A DNA stretch of 64,000 nucleotides, from positions 930,001 to 994,000 of the forward strand of contig NZ_JASGKT010000002.1 of the NCBI RefSeq assembly GCF_047600445.1, written 5' to 3'. Origin of the DNA: Piscinibacter sp047600445 (GTDB lineage Bacteria > Pseudomonadota > Gammaproteobacteria > Burkholderiales > Burkholderiaceae_C). A model generated the notes under the pieces. That model saw only the letters and a list, made by a program, of their open reading frames with translations. It had not been told where the DNA came from and ran no database searches. Both the position numbers and the translations under genes were made by a program. Shown piece after piece: positions 53,897-62,533 of the stretch. The stretch's first letter is position 1; every line of letters starts with the position of its first letter.

Positions 53897-55437
53897 AGCT
53901 GCGGACCTCGCGCCTCGCCACCGCTCTGGCCGGCGTCGCCGCGCTGTGCGCTGTGCAGCAGGCGAGGGCGCAGGCCGGGTTGCGCATCGAGCCGAGCGTC
54001 GGCGTCATGGCGACCGTCACCGACAACGTCAATCCGGGCAGCTATTCCGGTGAGCGCGACAAGGCGCTGGTGCTGGAATTGCGGCCGCAGATCCGCGTCT
54101 CCGGGCAGAGTTCGCGCATCCGTGCGAACGGCATGTTCGGGCTGCAGATGCTGACCTACCAGAAGTCCGACGAGGCCAGCCGCACTTTCCCCAACGGGCA
54201 CCTGGAGGCCAACGTCACGCTGCTCGAGCGCTGGATCTTCGTCGATACCGAGGTCAGCGCAAGCCATGCGGGTTCGGAGATCTTCAGCTTGCAGTCGGGC
54301 AGCCAGTCGACGCCGACGGCGGATGACCGCATCACTTACAGCTACCGGCTCAGCCCCTACTTGCAACGCGAGCTGTCGCCCGGCCTGATGCTCAACGCGC
54401 GCGCCGACAAGTACTGGACTCGCCTGAAGGAAGACGACGCGCTCGGCCTGGTGGCCTCGAACTCCGATTCGCGGCGCAACACCGCCTCGCTGGAGAAGCG
54501 GCCCGAGCCGTTCGGCGGCGCCGTCGAGGTCTTCGATGAGCGCTCCAAGACCGAGTCGCTCACCGACTCCTCGCTGGCCTCGCGCGGTGGCCGCGTGGTG
54601 GCCAGCTATGCGGTCAACAACGAACTGCAGTTCGGCCTGTCCGCGGGCCGCGAACGCAGCGCCATCGACGAGGATGTGCAGACCGACGGCACCTACGGTT
54701 TCCGCCTGCGCTGGACGCCGAGCGAACGCGCGCGCTTCGAGGCGCAGGCCGAGCGGCGCTACTTCGGCTGGGGCGGCTCGGGGCTGGCCACGCTGCGCTC
54801 GCCGTTCTTCGCCTTCACGCTCGAGGCGCTGCGCATGCCGGTGATGCAATCGTCACCGCTGTTCGCGCCCGAGTTCGGCCAGAACCTCGGCGCCGCGCTC
54901 GACGCCGTGCTGACCACGCGCTACCCCGACGTGGCGCAGCGCGAGACGCTGGTGCGCAACCTGCTTACGCAGCGCGGCCTCGACCCGAACGCCGTCGGCC
55001 CGGTGGACGTGTTTCCCGACTATGCGCAGTTGCTCAACCGCGTCAGCGCGTCGATCGTCTTCCTGGGCCGTCTGACCACCGTCGAGTTGCGCGCTTTCGG
55101 CGAGCGCTCCACCGTGCTGCTGCGCGAGAACCAGCTCGTCGTCTCGCCGGTCGCGTCGCTGCAGGACAACCGGCAGCGTGGCGTGTCGCTGACCACGACG
55201 CGCCGGCTCACGCCGCAACTGGCCGCCACGCTCGACCTTTTTGCGCGCGAGATCCGCGGCCTCGGCGACGCCACGGGCCAACTCAGCCGCGAGGGCGTGG
55301 CGACGTTGGGCGCGCGCATGCTCGTCAACCCGCGCAGCGAGGTCAGTGCTGGCCTGCGCTACCGGCTGTTCCGCTCGAACGTCATCCCCGACTCCGAGGC
55401 GACCAGCGTGTTCGTGGGTGCCCTGCACAGATTCTGA
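53893..55437 (+). CDS. Outer-membrane beta-barrel protein of XrtA-type polysaccharide locus
   Basis: The 514-residue product has a signal peptide (MKLRTSRLATALAGVAALCA, cleavage near ARAQ) and an otherwise polar, alternating beta-rich sequence: IEPSVGVMATVTDNVNPGSY, LVLELRPQIRVSGQSSRIRA, and a C terminus ending in an aromatic residue (VGALHRF), as expected for barrel assembly. This matches the TIGR03016-type family of PEP-CTERM/polysaccharide-associated outer-membrane proteins. It probably helps export or anchor the polymer; the mechanism is not established. It overlaps the kinase gene by four bases and precedes the ATPase by six. Confidence 0.85.
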   Translation: MKLRTSRLATALAGVAALCAVQQARAQAGLRIEPSVGVMATVTDNVNPGSYSGERDKALVLELRPQIRVSGQSSRIRANGMFGLQMLTYQKSDEASRTFPNGHLEANVTLLERWIFVDTEVSASHAGSEIFSLQSGSQSTPTADDRITYSYRLSPYLQRELSPGLMLNARADKYWTRLKEDDALGLVASNSDSRRNTASLEKRPEPFGGAVEVFDERSKTESLTDSSLASRGGRVVASYAVNNELQFGLSAGRERSAIDEDVQTDGTYGFRLRWTPSERARFEAQAERRYFGWGGSGLATLRSPFFAFTLEALRMPVMQSSPLFAPEFGQNLGAALDAVLTTRYPDVAQRETLVRNLLTQRGLDPNAVGPVDVFPDYAQLLNRVSASIVFLGRLTTVELRAFGERSTVLLRENQLVVSPVASLQDNRQRGVSLTTTRRLTPQLAATLDLFAREIRGLGDATGQLSREGVATLGARMLVNPRSEVSAGLRYRLFRSNVIPDSEATSVFVGALHRF

Positions 55438-55443
55438 TCGATC

Positions 55444-57516
55444 ATGTACGAATCGCACTTCGGTCTCAGCAGCCCGCCCTTCCAGCTCAACCCGGACCCG
55501 ACCTTCTTCTTCGACAGCCGCGGGCACAAGAACGCGCTGGCCTACCTCCAGTTTGGCGCGCACCAGGGTGAAGGTTTCATCGTCGTGACCGGCGAGATCG
55601 GCGCGGGCAAGACCACCGTGGTCAATGCGCTGCTCAACGGGCTGGACCGCGACAAGGTGGTAGCGGCCAAGGTGGTCAGCACGCAGCTCGAGGCGGGCGA
55701 CCTGCTGCGCGCGATCATGACCGCCTTCGGCATTCCGCCGACCGCGCCGTCGAAGGCGCAACTGATCGCGACGCTGGAGGCCTTCCTCACCGCCGTGGCG
55801 GCGAGCGGGCGGCGTGCGTTGCTGGTGGTCGACGAGGCGCAGAACCTCAACCGCACGGCGGTCGAGGAACTGCGCATGCTGTCGAACTTCCAGCTCGGCA
55901 GCCACGGGCTGCTGCAGAGCTTCCTGGTCGGGCAACCCGAGTTGCGCGCGCTGCTGCAGTCGAAGTCGATGGAGCAACTGCGCCAGCGTGTCATCGCCTC
56001 GTGCCACCTCGGGCCGCTGGACGTGACCGAGACGCAGGGCTATATCGAGCACCGGCTGCACATCGTCGGCTGGCACGACGACCCGTCGTTCGATCCGCTC
56101 GCGTTCGCCGAGATCCACCGCTGGACGGAGGGCGTGCCACGCCGCATCAACCGGCTGTGCAGCCGGCTGCTGCTGGGCGCCTACCTGCAGGACCTGCACC
56201 GCATCGACGTCGCGCTGGTGCGCGAGACCGCGCGCGAACTGGGCGTCGAGGTCGGAGATACGCCGATCGAAGGCGCCGGCGCGCCGCTGCGCGTGCTGGC
56301 GTCGGCGCCGGCCGCGCGTAACGAGCCGCTGGCCGGCGAGGCGCAGGGCGCCGCCGCCGCGCGGCCCGTGCTGTGTGTCGTCGACACCATGCCGCAGTAC
56401 TACGTGGCGCGCAGCCTGGCTGCTGCCGCACGACTGCGTGCCGAGCTGCCGGGTTTCAGCACCGTCTGGGTCGACTCCGGCCGGTCGGGAGCGCTCGCCT
56501 TCGAATCCGAGCGGCCGCGCTCGGCCGATTACGTCGAGCTGGCGCCCGAAGGCACGGGCGGGGACGCGATGGAGCGTGCCTTCCAGCGCCTGCTCGACCG
56601 CGAGCGCCCGACGGCGGTGATCGTCTGCGCGTCCAGCCACACTGCGTTCGATTGCGCGATGGCCGCTTTCCGCTCCGGTGTGCCGGTGCTGCGCGTCAGC
56701 AGCGGCCGGCGGCGCTGGTGGGCCACGCACGAGCAGCGCGTGCGGCTCGAGCTGTTCGAGCGCCTGGCCGCGCTGCTCTACACCGACAGCCTGGCCGCCT
56801 CGCATGCGCTGCACCGCAGCGGCATCCCGGTCGATCGTGTGCAGTGCAGCGGCGACATGGCGGCCGTGGTGGTGCGCGCGGCAACCGAATGCGTCAGCGC
56901 GCAGGACGTCGACGACCTGCTCGCGCGGGCCGGCCTCGACGGCGCGCAGGGCTTCGTGCTCGCGACGCTGGCCTTCACCCCCGGCGAGTACACGCCGGAG
57001 CAGACGGCGCGCATCGTCAACCGGCTGGAAGACATCGCGCGGCGCACACCCGTGCTGTGGCTGGCCGACGAGCGCACGCGCCTGGAGCTTTCCACCTCCG
57101 GACACGAATCGCGCCTGCGCGACAGCCCGGTGCATCTGCTCGCCGCGCCGGACTTCGGCGCCTCGGTGGCGCTGCTCATGCGCAGCGCGGCGCTGGTGGC
57201 CGACACGCGCGCCGTGCTCGTCGAGTCGGCGCTGGCGCGCGGCCTGCCGTGCATGCTGCTCGACCAGCGCGGCGCGGCATCGGCGCGCCCGCTCGATGCG
57301 GGCACCTGGCCGTCGGTCGAGTTCTCCAACGACGTGGACGCGGTGTTCGACGCCGCGCTGGCGCAGAGCCAGGCCATGTCGGAGGCCGATGCCGAGGCGC
57401 AGGCGTCGGCGGCCACGGGCATCGTCGACCACCTGGCGGGCTGGCTGCCGGCCGTCGGTGGCAGGGCAAAGGCCCCGGCAATCACCCTCGAGCCGTCGCG
57501 CGGCAAGAAGGCCTGA
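55444..57516 (+). CDS. AAA ATPase (ExeA/XrtA-locus type) fused to a degenerate UDP-GlcNAc 2-epimerase-like domain
   Basis: The N-terminal 280 residues are the ATPase found in XrtA polysaccharide loci: MYESHFGLSSPPFQLNPDPT, Walker A VTGEIGAGKTTVVNALLNGL (near residue 52), Walker B ALLVVDEAQNLN (near 130), and the sensor-2 region EGVPRRINRLCSRLLLGAYL. After an Ala-rich linker, residues about 308-665 resemble a WecB-type epimerase fold (VDTMPQYYVARSLAAAARLR, AVIVCASSHTAFDCAMAAFR, PVLRVSSGRRRWW, GIPVDRVQCSGDM). The usual catalytic Asp, Glu and His positions are not conserved, so the second half is likely structural or ligand-binding. Stand-alone ATPases of this family are about 270-350 residues; 690 marks a fusion. 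Confidence 0.83.
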   Translation: MYESHFGLSSPPFQLNPDPTFFFDSRGHKNALAYLQFGAHQGEGFIVVTGEIGAGKTTVVNALLNGLDRDKVVAAKVVSTQLEAGDLLRAIMTAFGIPPTAPSKAQLIATLEAFLTAVAASGRRALLVVDEAQNLNRTAVEELRMLSNFQLGSHGLLQSFLVGQPELRALLQSKSMEQLRQRVIASCHLGPLDVTETQGYIEHRLHIVGWHDDPSFDPLAFAEIHRWTEGVPRRINRLCSRLLLGAYLQDLHRIDVALVRETARELGVEVGDTPIEGAGAPLRVLASAPAARNEPLAGEAQGAAAARPVLCVVDTMPQYYVARSLAAAARLRAELPGFSTVWVDSGRSGALAFESERPRSADYVELAPEGTGGDAMERAFQRLLDRERPTAVIVCASSHTAFDCAMAAFRSGVPVLRVSSGRRRWWATHEQRVRLELFERLAALLYTDSLAASHALHRSGIPVDRVQCSGDMAAVVVRAATECVSAQDVDDLLARAGLDGAQGFVLATLAFTPGEYTPEQTARIVNRLEDIARRTPVLWLADERTRLELSTSGHESRLRDSPVHLLAAPDFGASVALLMRSAALVADTRAVLVESALARGLPCMLLDQRGAASARPLDAGTWPSVEFSNDVDAVFDAALAQSQAMSEADAEAQASAATGIVDHLAGWLPAVGGRAKAPAITLEPSRGKKA

Positions 57517-57653
57517 GCGGCCGGTGCGCTGACGCGGCTCGATACCCGTTCCGGGTGGGTTTACCCTTGCTTGAGGGGGCGTACAACCGACGCGCCATCC
57601 AAGCCGGATTCCATAATTCCCGCTGAACAAGCATTCACTCGACAGATCCGACC

Positions 57654-58871
57654 ATGACGCAGCAAACCGGTCCGTGGCAATCCGCCCGGCGCGTGCTCTA
57701 CCACCATCGCACCCAGGGCAAGGCGGTCGAGGGTGTGCACATCCGCGGCATCGCCGACGCACTGAAGGCTGGCGGTGTCGCGGTCGACGTGCTGTCGCTG
57801 CCCGGCGCAGACCCGTACGCCTCGCCCAAGTCGATGTCTCCGACCAAGCAGGCCACGCCGCTGATGCGCCTGGTCTCGAACCTGCCCGAGCCGCTGTTCG
57901 AGTGCGTGGAGGTGGCCTACAACGCGATCGTCGCCTGGCGGCTGCTCGGCTACCTGCGCAAGCACCGCGACGTGGACTTCATCTACGAGCGCTACTCGCT
58001 GTTCATGTTCGCCGGGTTGCTGGTGGCGCGCATGAAGGGGCTGCCGTTCTTCCTCGAGGTGAACGACTCCTCGGAGGTCGAGCGCGTCAGGCCGCTGTTC
58101 TTCCGGCGCCTCGCGTCGATGATCGAACGCTGGGTGTTCCGCAAGGCCACCGGCCTGGTGTTCGTCTCGCGCGTCTTCCTGCAGCGCATGGAGCAGGCGC
58201 ACGGACAGCTGGCTCCGGCGATCGTGACGCCGAACGCGGCGAACATCGACAAGTTCAGCTTCACGCCGGAACAGCGCGCGGCGGCGCGTGCCAAGTACGG
58301 GCTCGACGGATCGGTGGTGTGCGGCTATCTCGGTGCCTTCGTGCCCTGGCATGCCATCGACCGCTTCGTCTACGCGATCGCCGATCGCCTCGAGAGCGCG
58401 CCGCACCTGAAGATGCTGCTGGTGGGCGATGGGGCCACCTTCACCGAGGTGCAGGACTTCGTGAAGCGCAAGGGGCTGGATCAGCGCGTCATCCTCACCG
58501 GCCGCGTCGCGCACGACGAAGTGCCCGGGCTGCTGGCGGCGATGGACATGGCCGTCCTGCCCAGCGCGGGCGACTACACCTCGCCAGTCAAGCTGTTCGA
58601 GTTCATGGCCTCGGGCATCGCGCCGGTGGCGCCCGACTTCGATCCCATCCAGGAGGTGCTGGTGCCGGGGCGGACGGGCTGGATCTTCAAGGCGGGCGAC
58701 ATGGAGGCGGCGGTGCAGTCGGTGCTCGAGCGCAGCCGCGATCCGGACGTGCTGCGCCAGGTCGGCTCGGCGGCGCGCGAGTACATCCGCGCCGAGCGCC
58801 AGTGGCGCAACAACGTCGAGCAGTTGCTCAACTTCCACGTGCGGCTCGGCGGCGCGCCGGCGCGCGCGTGA
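57654..58871 (+). CDS. Glycosyltransferase family 4
   Basis: The 405-residue product has the GT-B layout of family 4. The N-terminal acceptor domain holds VEGVHIRGIADALKAGGVAV, DFIYERYSLFMFAGLLVARM and FFLEVNDSSEVERVR. The donor half holds VVCGYLGAFVPWHAIDRFVY, MLLVGDGATFTEVQDF, and the nucleotide-sugar site PVKLFEFMASGIAPVAPDFD with the family E-x7-E region. It probably adds a sugar to the lipid-linked repeat unit on the cytoplasmic side. Donor and linkage cannot be read. It starts 137 bases after the ATPase gene. Confidence 0.9.
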   Translation: MTQQTGPWQSARRVLYHHRTQGKAVEGVHIRGIADALKAGGVAVDVLSLPGADPYASPKSMSPTKQATPLMRLVSNLPEPLFECVEVAYNAIVAWRLLGYLRKHRDVDFIYERYSLFMFAGLLVARMKGLPFFLEVNDSSEVERVRPLFFRRLASMIERWVFRKATGLVFVSRVFLQRMEQAHGQLAPAIVTPNAANIDKFSFTPEQRAAARAKYGLDGSVVCGYLGAFVPWHAIDRFVYAIADRLESAPHLKMLLVGDGATFTEVQDFVKRKGLDQRVILTGRVAHDEVPGLLAAMDMAVLPSAGDYTSPVKLFEFMASGIAPVAPDFDPIQEVLVPGRTGWIFKAGDMEAAVQSVLERSRDPDVLRQVGSAAREYIRAERQWRNNVEQLLNFHVRLGGAPARA

Positions 58872-58890
58872 GCGGGTACGGGGAGGCTCG

Positions 58891-59403
58891 ATGCTGATCG
58901 CCGACCTCGCGGCCAAGCGCGAGCTCTACGCGCAGTACGGCACGCCCTGTTCGGCGCTCAAGGCGCTGATGGCTGACGGCACCACGGCGGTGCTGCTGTA
59001 CCGCCTGCAGCAGGCGCTGGCGCGCATCGGGCTGGCGCCGCTGGCGCTGATCCCGCATCAACTCAACAAAATCCTCAACGGCTGCGTGATCGGCGTGCGC
59101 GCGCAGTTCGGCCCGGGGCTGGTGCTGATCCACCCGGTCGGCGTCGTCGTCAACTCGGCGGTGCGCGGCGGCGCCAAGGTGTGGATCGAGAGCAGCGTGG
59201 TGATCGGCGACAACCGCGGGGGCTACCCGATTCTCGGCGATGGCGTCTTCATCGGCTCGGGGGCGAAGGTGATCGGCGGCGTGCGCGTTGGATCGGGCGC
59301 GCGCATCGGCGCGAATGCCGTGGTGCTGCACGATATTCCGGAAGGAGCCACGGCGGTGGGCATTCCGGCGCGCTGTGTGAGAACGAACGAAGGGAGCCCA
59401 TGA
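58891..59403 (+). CDS. Hexapeptide-repeat O-acetyltransferase (serine acetyltransferase-like)
   Basis: The 170-residue product has a helical N terminus (about residues 1-60) and a left-handed beta-helix built from hexapeptide repeats (VLIHPVGVVVNSAVRGGAKV, GDGVFIGSGAKVIGGVRVGS, GARIGANAVVLHDIPEGATA), ending VGIPARCVR as in CysE and related enzymes. It is shorter than true CysE (about 270), and lies between two glycosyltransferases, so acetylation of the polysaccharide or its precursor is more likely than cysteine synthesis. It overlaps the next gene by four bases. Confidence 0.85.
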   Translation: MLIADLAAKRELYAQYGTPCSALKALMADGTTAVLLYRLQQALARIGLAPLALIPHQLNKILNGCVIGVRAQFGPGLVLIHPVGVVVNSAVRGGAKVWIESSVVIGDNRGGYPILGDGVFIGSGAKVIGGVRVGSGARIGANAVVLHDIPEGATAVGIPARCVRTNEGSP

Positions 59404-60593
59404 ATCGAGCCCGGCTGCGCATCGCGCTGGTGACGCCGATGCTGCCCGTGCCGCACGACCTGACGCGCGGCCGCTACATCCACGAGACCGCACGTTGCCT
59501 CGCGAAGATCGCCGACGTGCGCGTCTACTTCCAGACGCTGCGCTATCCGCGCCTGCCCGGCATCGTGCCCAAGAGTTACCTCTATGGCGACGTGCCGCCC
59601 GACTACAAGCTCGACGGCGTCGACGTGGAGGCTTTCAGCTACGGCTCGCTGCCGGTGCTGGGGCGGCCGCTCAACGGCTGGCTCGCCTCGCGCGCACTGA
59701 CGCCGCGCATGGCGACGTTCGCACCCGATGTGGTGGTGGGCTACTGGGTCTACCCCGATGGCTTTGCCGCGCTGCTGGCGGCGCATCGCCTCGGCAAACC
59801 CTGCGTGGTGGGAGCGCTCGGCTCGGACATCCATGTGCGTTCCGGCTCGAACGCCTGGCTGACCCGTCGCACCATCGAGCGTGCCGATGCGCTGGTGGTC
59901 GTCAGCGAGGCGATGGCGCGCGGTGCGCAGGCGCAGTTCGGCGCGGACCCTGCGCGCGTGCACACCATCGTCAACGGCTTCAACCGCAGTGTGTTCCGGC
60001 TGCAGGACCAACAGCAGGCGCGTGCCGCGCTGGGCCTGCCGATGCAGGGCCGCCTGATCGTCTACGTGGGGCGCTTCGTCGAGGCCAAGGGCCTCATCGA
60101 ATTGCTGGACGCGTTCGAGAAGATGGCGGCCGAGGACGGTGACGTCCGTCTGGCGCTGATCGGCGACGGCGTGATGGCGCCTCAACTGCCCGGCCTGGTG
60201 CGCGACCGTGGTCTCGCGGAGCGTGTGCTTCTGCCCGGCAGCATGGAGCCGGTGCAGGTCGCGCGCTGGATATCGGCCGCCGATCTGCTGACGCTGCCGA
60301 GTTGGTCGGAGGGCTACCCGAACGTCGTCGTGGAAGCGCTCGCCTGTGGCACGCCGGTGGTGGCCACCGACGTGGGCGGCACGCGGGAGATTCTGCGCGA
60401 GGACCGGGGCCTGTTGGTGTCGCCGCGTGATGCGCAGGCGTTGCGTGTCGCGCTCACCGAGGCGCTGCGGCGGCCTTGGGACCGGGCGGCGATCGCGGCC
60501 TCGATGGCACGCAGCTGGGACGACGTCGCCGCCGAGACGCTGCAGGTCTGCGAGTCGGTCGTGGCACGGCGCTCCGCGCGCCGGCAGGGCTGA
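59400..60593 (+). CDS. Glycosyltransferase family 4
   Basis: The 397-residue product starts MNRARLRIALVTPMLPVPHD and has the GT4 architecture: VVGALGSDIHVRSGSNAWLT, LVVVSEAMARGAQAQFGADP, TIVNGFNRSVF, RLIVYVGRFVEAKGLIELLD, and the donor site PSWSEGYPNVVVEALACGTP followed by VVATDVGGTREIL. Sugar and linkage are unknown. The ATG at 59400 overlaps the acetyltransferase stop by four bases, so the two are translationally coupled. Confidence 0.92.
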   Translation: MNRARLRIALVTPMLPVPHDLTRGRYIHETARCLAKIADVRVYFQTLRYPRLPGIVPKSYLYGDVPPDYKLDGVDVEAFSYGSLPVLGRPLNGWLASRALTPRMATFAPDVVVGYWVYPDGFAALLAAHRLGKPCVVGALGSDIHVRSGSNAWLTRRTIERADALVVVSEAMARGAQAQFGADPARVHTIVNGFNRSVFRLQDQQQARAALGLPMQGRLIVYVGRFVEAKGLIELLDAFEKMAAEDGDVRLALIGDGVMAPQLPGLVRDRGLAERVLLPGSMEPVQVARWISAADLLTLPSWSEGYPNVVVEALACGTPVVATDVGGTREILREDRGLLVSPRDAQALRVALTEALRRPWDRAAIAASMARSWDDVAAETLQVCESVVARRSARRQG

Positions 60594-60626
60594 GGCCGCT
60601 GGCCCCGGGGTAGATCGGTTCGTGCG

Positions 60627-62510
60627 ATGAGCACCGCCGCTCCATCCACCGCCGGCGTGCGGCTCGAGCAGGTCGACGGACTGCGCGCCCTGGCTGCGCT
60701 GAGCGTGGTCGGCTTCCATTTCACGACCCGCTACGAGCAGGTGTTCGCGCACACGCGGGCGCTCGAAGCGGGGTTCGATCTCGGCTACCTGGGTGTCAAC
60801 CTGTTCTTCGTGATCAGCGGCTTCGTCATCTTCATGACGATCGAGGCCGCGAAGTCGCCGCAGGATTTCGCCTTCTCGCGCTTCTCGCGTCTCTTTCCCA
60901 CCTACTGGGCTGCTGTCCTGCTCACCTGGCTGCTGACGCTGCTGCTGCCGATTCCAGGCAACGTTCGTGCGCTGCCCGAGGTGCTGGCCAACTTCACCAT
61001 GGTCCACGAGGGTTTTGGCTTCAAGAGCGTCGATGGCGCCTACTGGTCGCTGGAGATCGAAATCGTCTACTACCTGTGGATGCTGGCGCTCTGGTCGCTC
61101 GGCTGGCTGCGCCGCCCGCACCTCGTGATCGTCGCATGGCTGGCCGCGGCATTGGCCGCTGCCGCGGCCAATGCCGCGCGTCCGGCGACGGTGCCGCACA
61201 CGCTCATGCACTATGCGCTGCTGGGTTGGATTCCGTGGTTCGGGCTGGGCATGGTGGCCTATCTCGCCTATCGGCAACGAGCTTCCGCGCCGTTCATCGC
61301 CGCCGTATCGGCACTCGCGCTGGCGGCGATCGCCTGCCGGTCCGGTCCCGTCGAGGTGCTGGCCGGCCTCGGCGCCGGCTTGGCGGTGTGGCTCGCCAGT
61401 CGCGGCAGATTGCGCCTTGCGGGGTGGCGGCCGTTGGTCTTCATCGGCGCGATCTCCTATCCGCTGTACCTGCTCCACGAGCAGTTCGGATGGCTGTTCA
61501 TGCTGCAGTTGCAGCAGCGCGGTATCGACCCCTGGCTGTCGATCGTCGGCGCCCTCGTGTTCTGCATCGCAGCGGCGTGGACGCTGCGCGTGACGGTGGA
61601 GATGCCGGCGATGCGCTGGCTGCGCGCGTGGTGGAGGCGGCATGCCGTCGTGCCGCCGTCTCCTGGTGTCTTTCGGCGTGCGACGGTGGCCAGCCTCGCC
61701 GCGTTGATGGCCCTGGCCATCGGCTCCATAGCGACCACCAAGCTCCGGCTGGTGGGCCACGGCGAGCCGCTGGCGGAAGTCAACGACTGGCCACGCGCGC
61801 CGGCGCCCGGATGTGCGCCGGAGTTGCAGCGCGAACTTCGCATTCTCGTGGTGCTTGGGCAGTCGAACGCTGCCAGCCATGCCGAGCCGGTGGCCGGCGC
61901 GAGCGAGATTCCGGTCATCCACGAGGGACGCTGCCGCATGGTTGCCGATCCCTTGCCGGGTACGAGCGGCCGTGGCGCCAGCCTGTGGACCGCACTGCTG
62001 CCGCGGCTCGATGCTGCACGGCCAGGCGTCGTCGACGCGATCATGCCGCTGGCCGTGGGCGACACGACGATCGCGCAGTGGGTGGCACCGGGGCGCCTGC
62101 GTGACATGCTGAGCGCGGAACTCGCGGCGCTGTCTGCGCAGCAGGATCGTGTGGACTTCGTGTTGTGGCAGCAGGGCGAGGCCGACATGCTGCGAGGTAC
62201 CGAAGCGGCCCACTACCTGCGCGACCTTCGTGCGTTGCGCCGGCTGCTCGACGAGGCTGGCGTGCGTGCGCCGCTGGTGGTGGCGCGCTCGACGCGCTGC
62301 TTTGCACCAGGTCTCGGGGCGGGCAGCGTGCGGCGCGTGCTGGAGCGCCACGAGACGCTGTTGCGTGGCGAGCGCATCGTGCTCGGCCCCGACACCGACG
62401 GCATCGGCGGCGAAGGCCGCTCGGATGGCTGCCACTTCAATGAACGTGGCCGCCGGGAGGCGGCCACGTTGTGGCTTCGGACGCTGACGACGCTGCTTCG
62501 CGGCGGTTGA
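60627..62510 (+). CDS. Membrane acyltransferase fused to an SGNH/sialate-O-acetylesterase-like domain
   Basis: The 627-residue product has an N-terminal acyltransferase-3 domain (about residues 1-360) with VRLEQVDGLRALAALSVVGF, GVNLFFVISGFVIFMTIEAA, SLEIEIVYYLWMLALWSL and about ten membrane segments. The C-terminal domain (about 385-627) has an SGNH-type esterase signature: the serine block VLGQSNAASHAEP (near residue 411), WQQGEADMLRGTE (near 514), and the Asp-His block RSDGCHFNERGRREAATLWL (near 600). These blocks look more like the sialate O-acetylesterase/CE6 group than the SGNH domain usually fused to such acyltransferases. It probably O-acylates the polysaccharide across the membrane, with the esterase domain transferring or editing the acyl group. 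Confidence 0.87.
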   Translation: MSTAAPSTAGVRLEQVDGLRALAALSVVGFHFTTRYEQVFAHTRALEAGFDLGYLGVNLFFVISGFVIFMTIEAAKSPQDFAFSRFSRLFPTYWAAVLLTWLLTLLLPIPGNVRALPEVLANFTMVHEGFGFKSVDGAYWSLEIEIVYYLWMLALWSLGWLRRPHLVIVAWLAAALAAAAANAARPATVPHTLMHYALLGWIPWFGLGMVAYLAYRQRASAPFIAAVSALALAAIACRSGPVEVLAGLGAGLAVWLASRGRLRLAGWRPLVFIGAISYPLYLLHEQFGWLFMLQLQQRGIDPWLSIVGALVFCIAAAWTLRVTVEMPAMRWLRAWWRRHAVVPPSPGVFRRATVASLAALMALAIGSIATTKLRLVGHGEPLAEVNDWPRAPAPGCAPELQRELRILVVLGQSNAASHAEPVAGASEIPVIHEGRCRMVADPLPGTSGRGASLWTALLPRLDAARPGVVDAIMPLAVGDTTIAQWVAPGRLRDMLSAELAALSAQQDRVDFVLWQQGEADMLRGTEAAHYLRDLRALRRLLDEAGVRAPLVVARSTRCFAPGLGAGSVRRVLERHETLLRGERIVLGPDTDGIGGEGRSDGCHFNERGRREAATLWLRTLTTLLRGG

Positions 62511-62533
62511 TGCGCCGCGAGGCCGTTGCCGCC

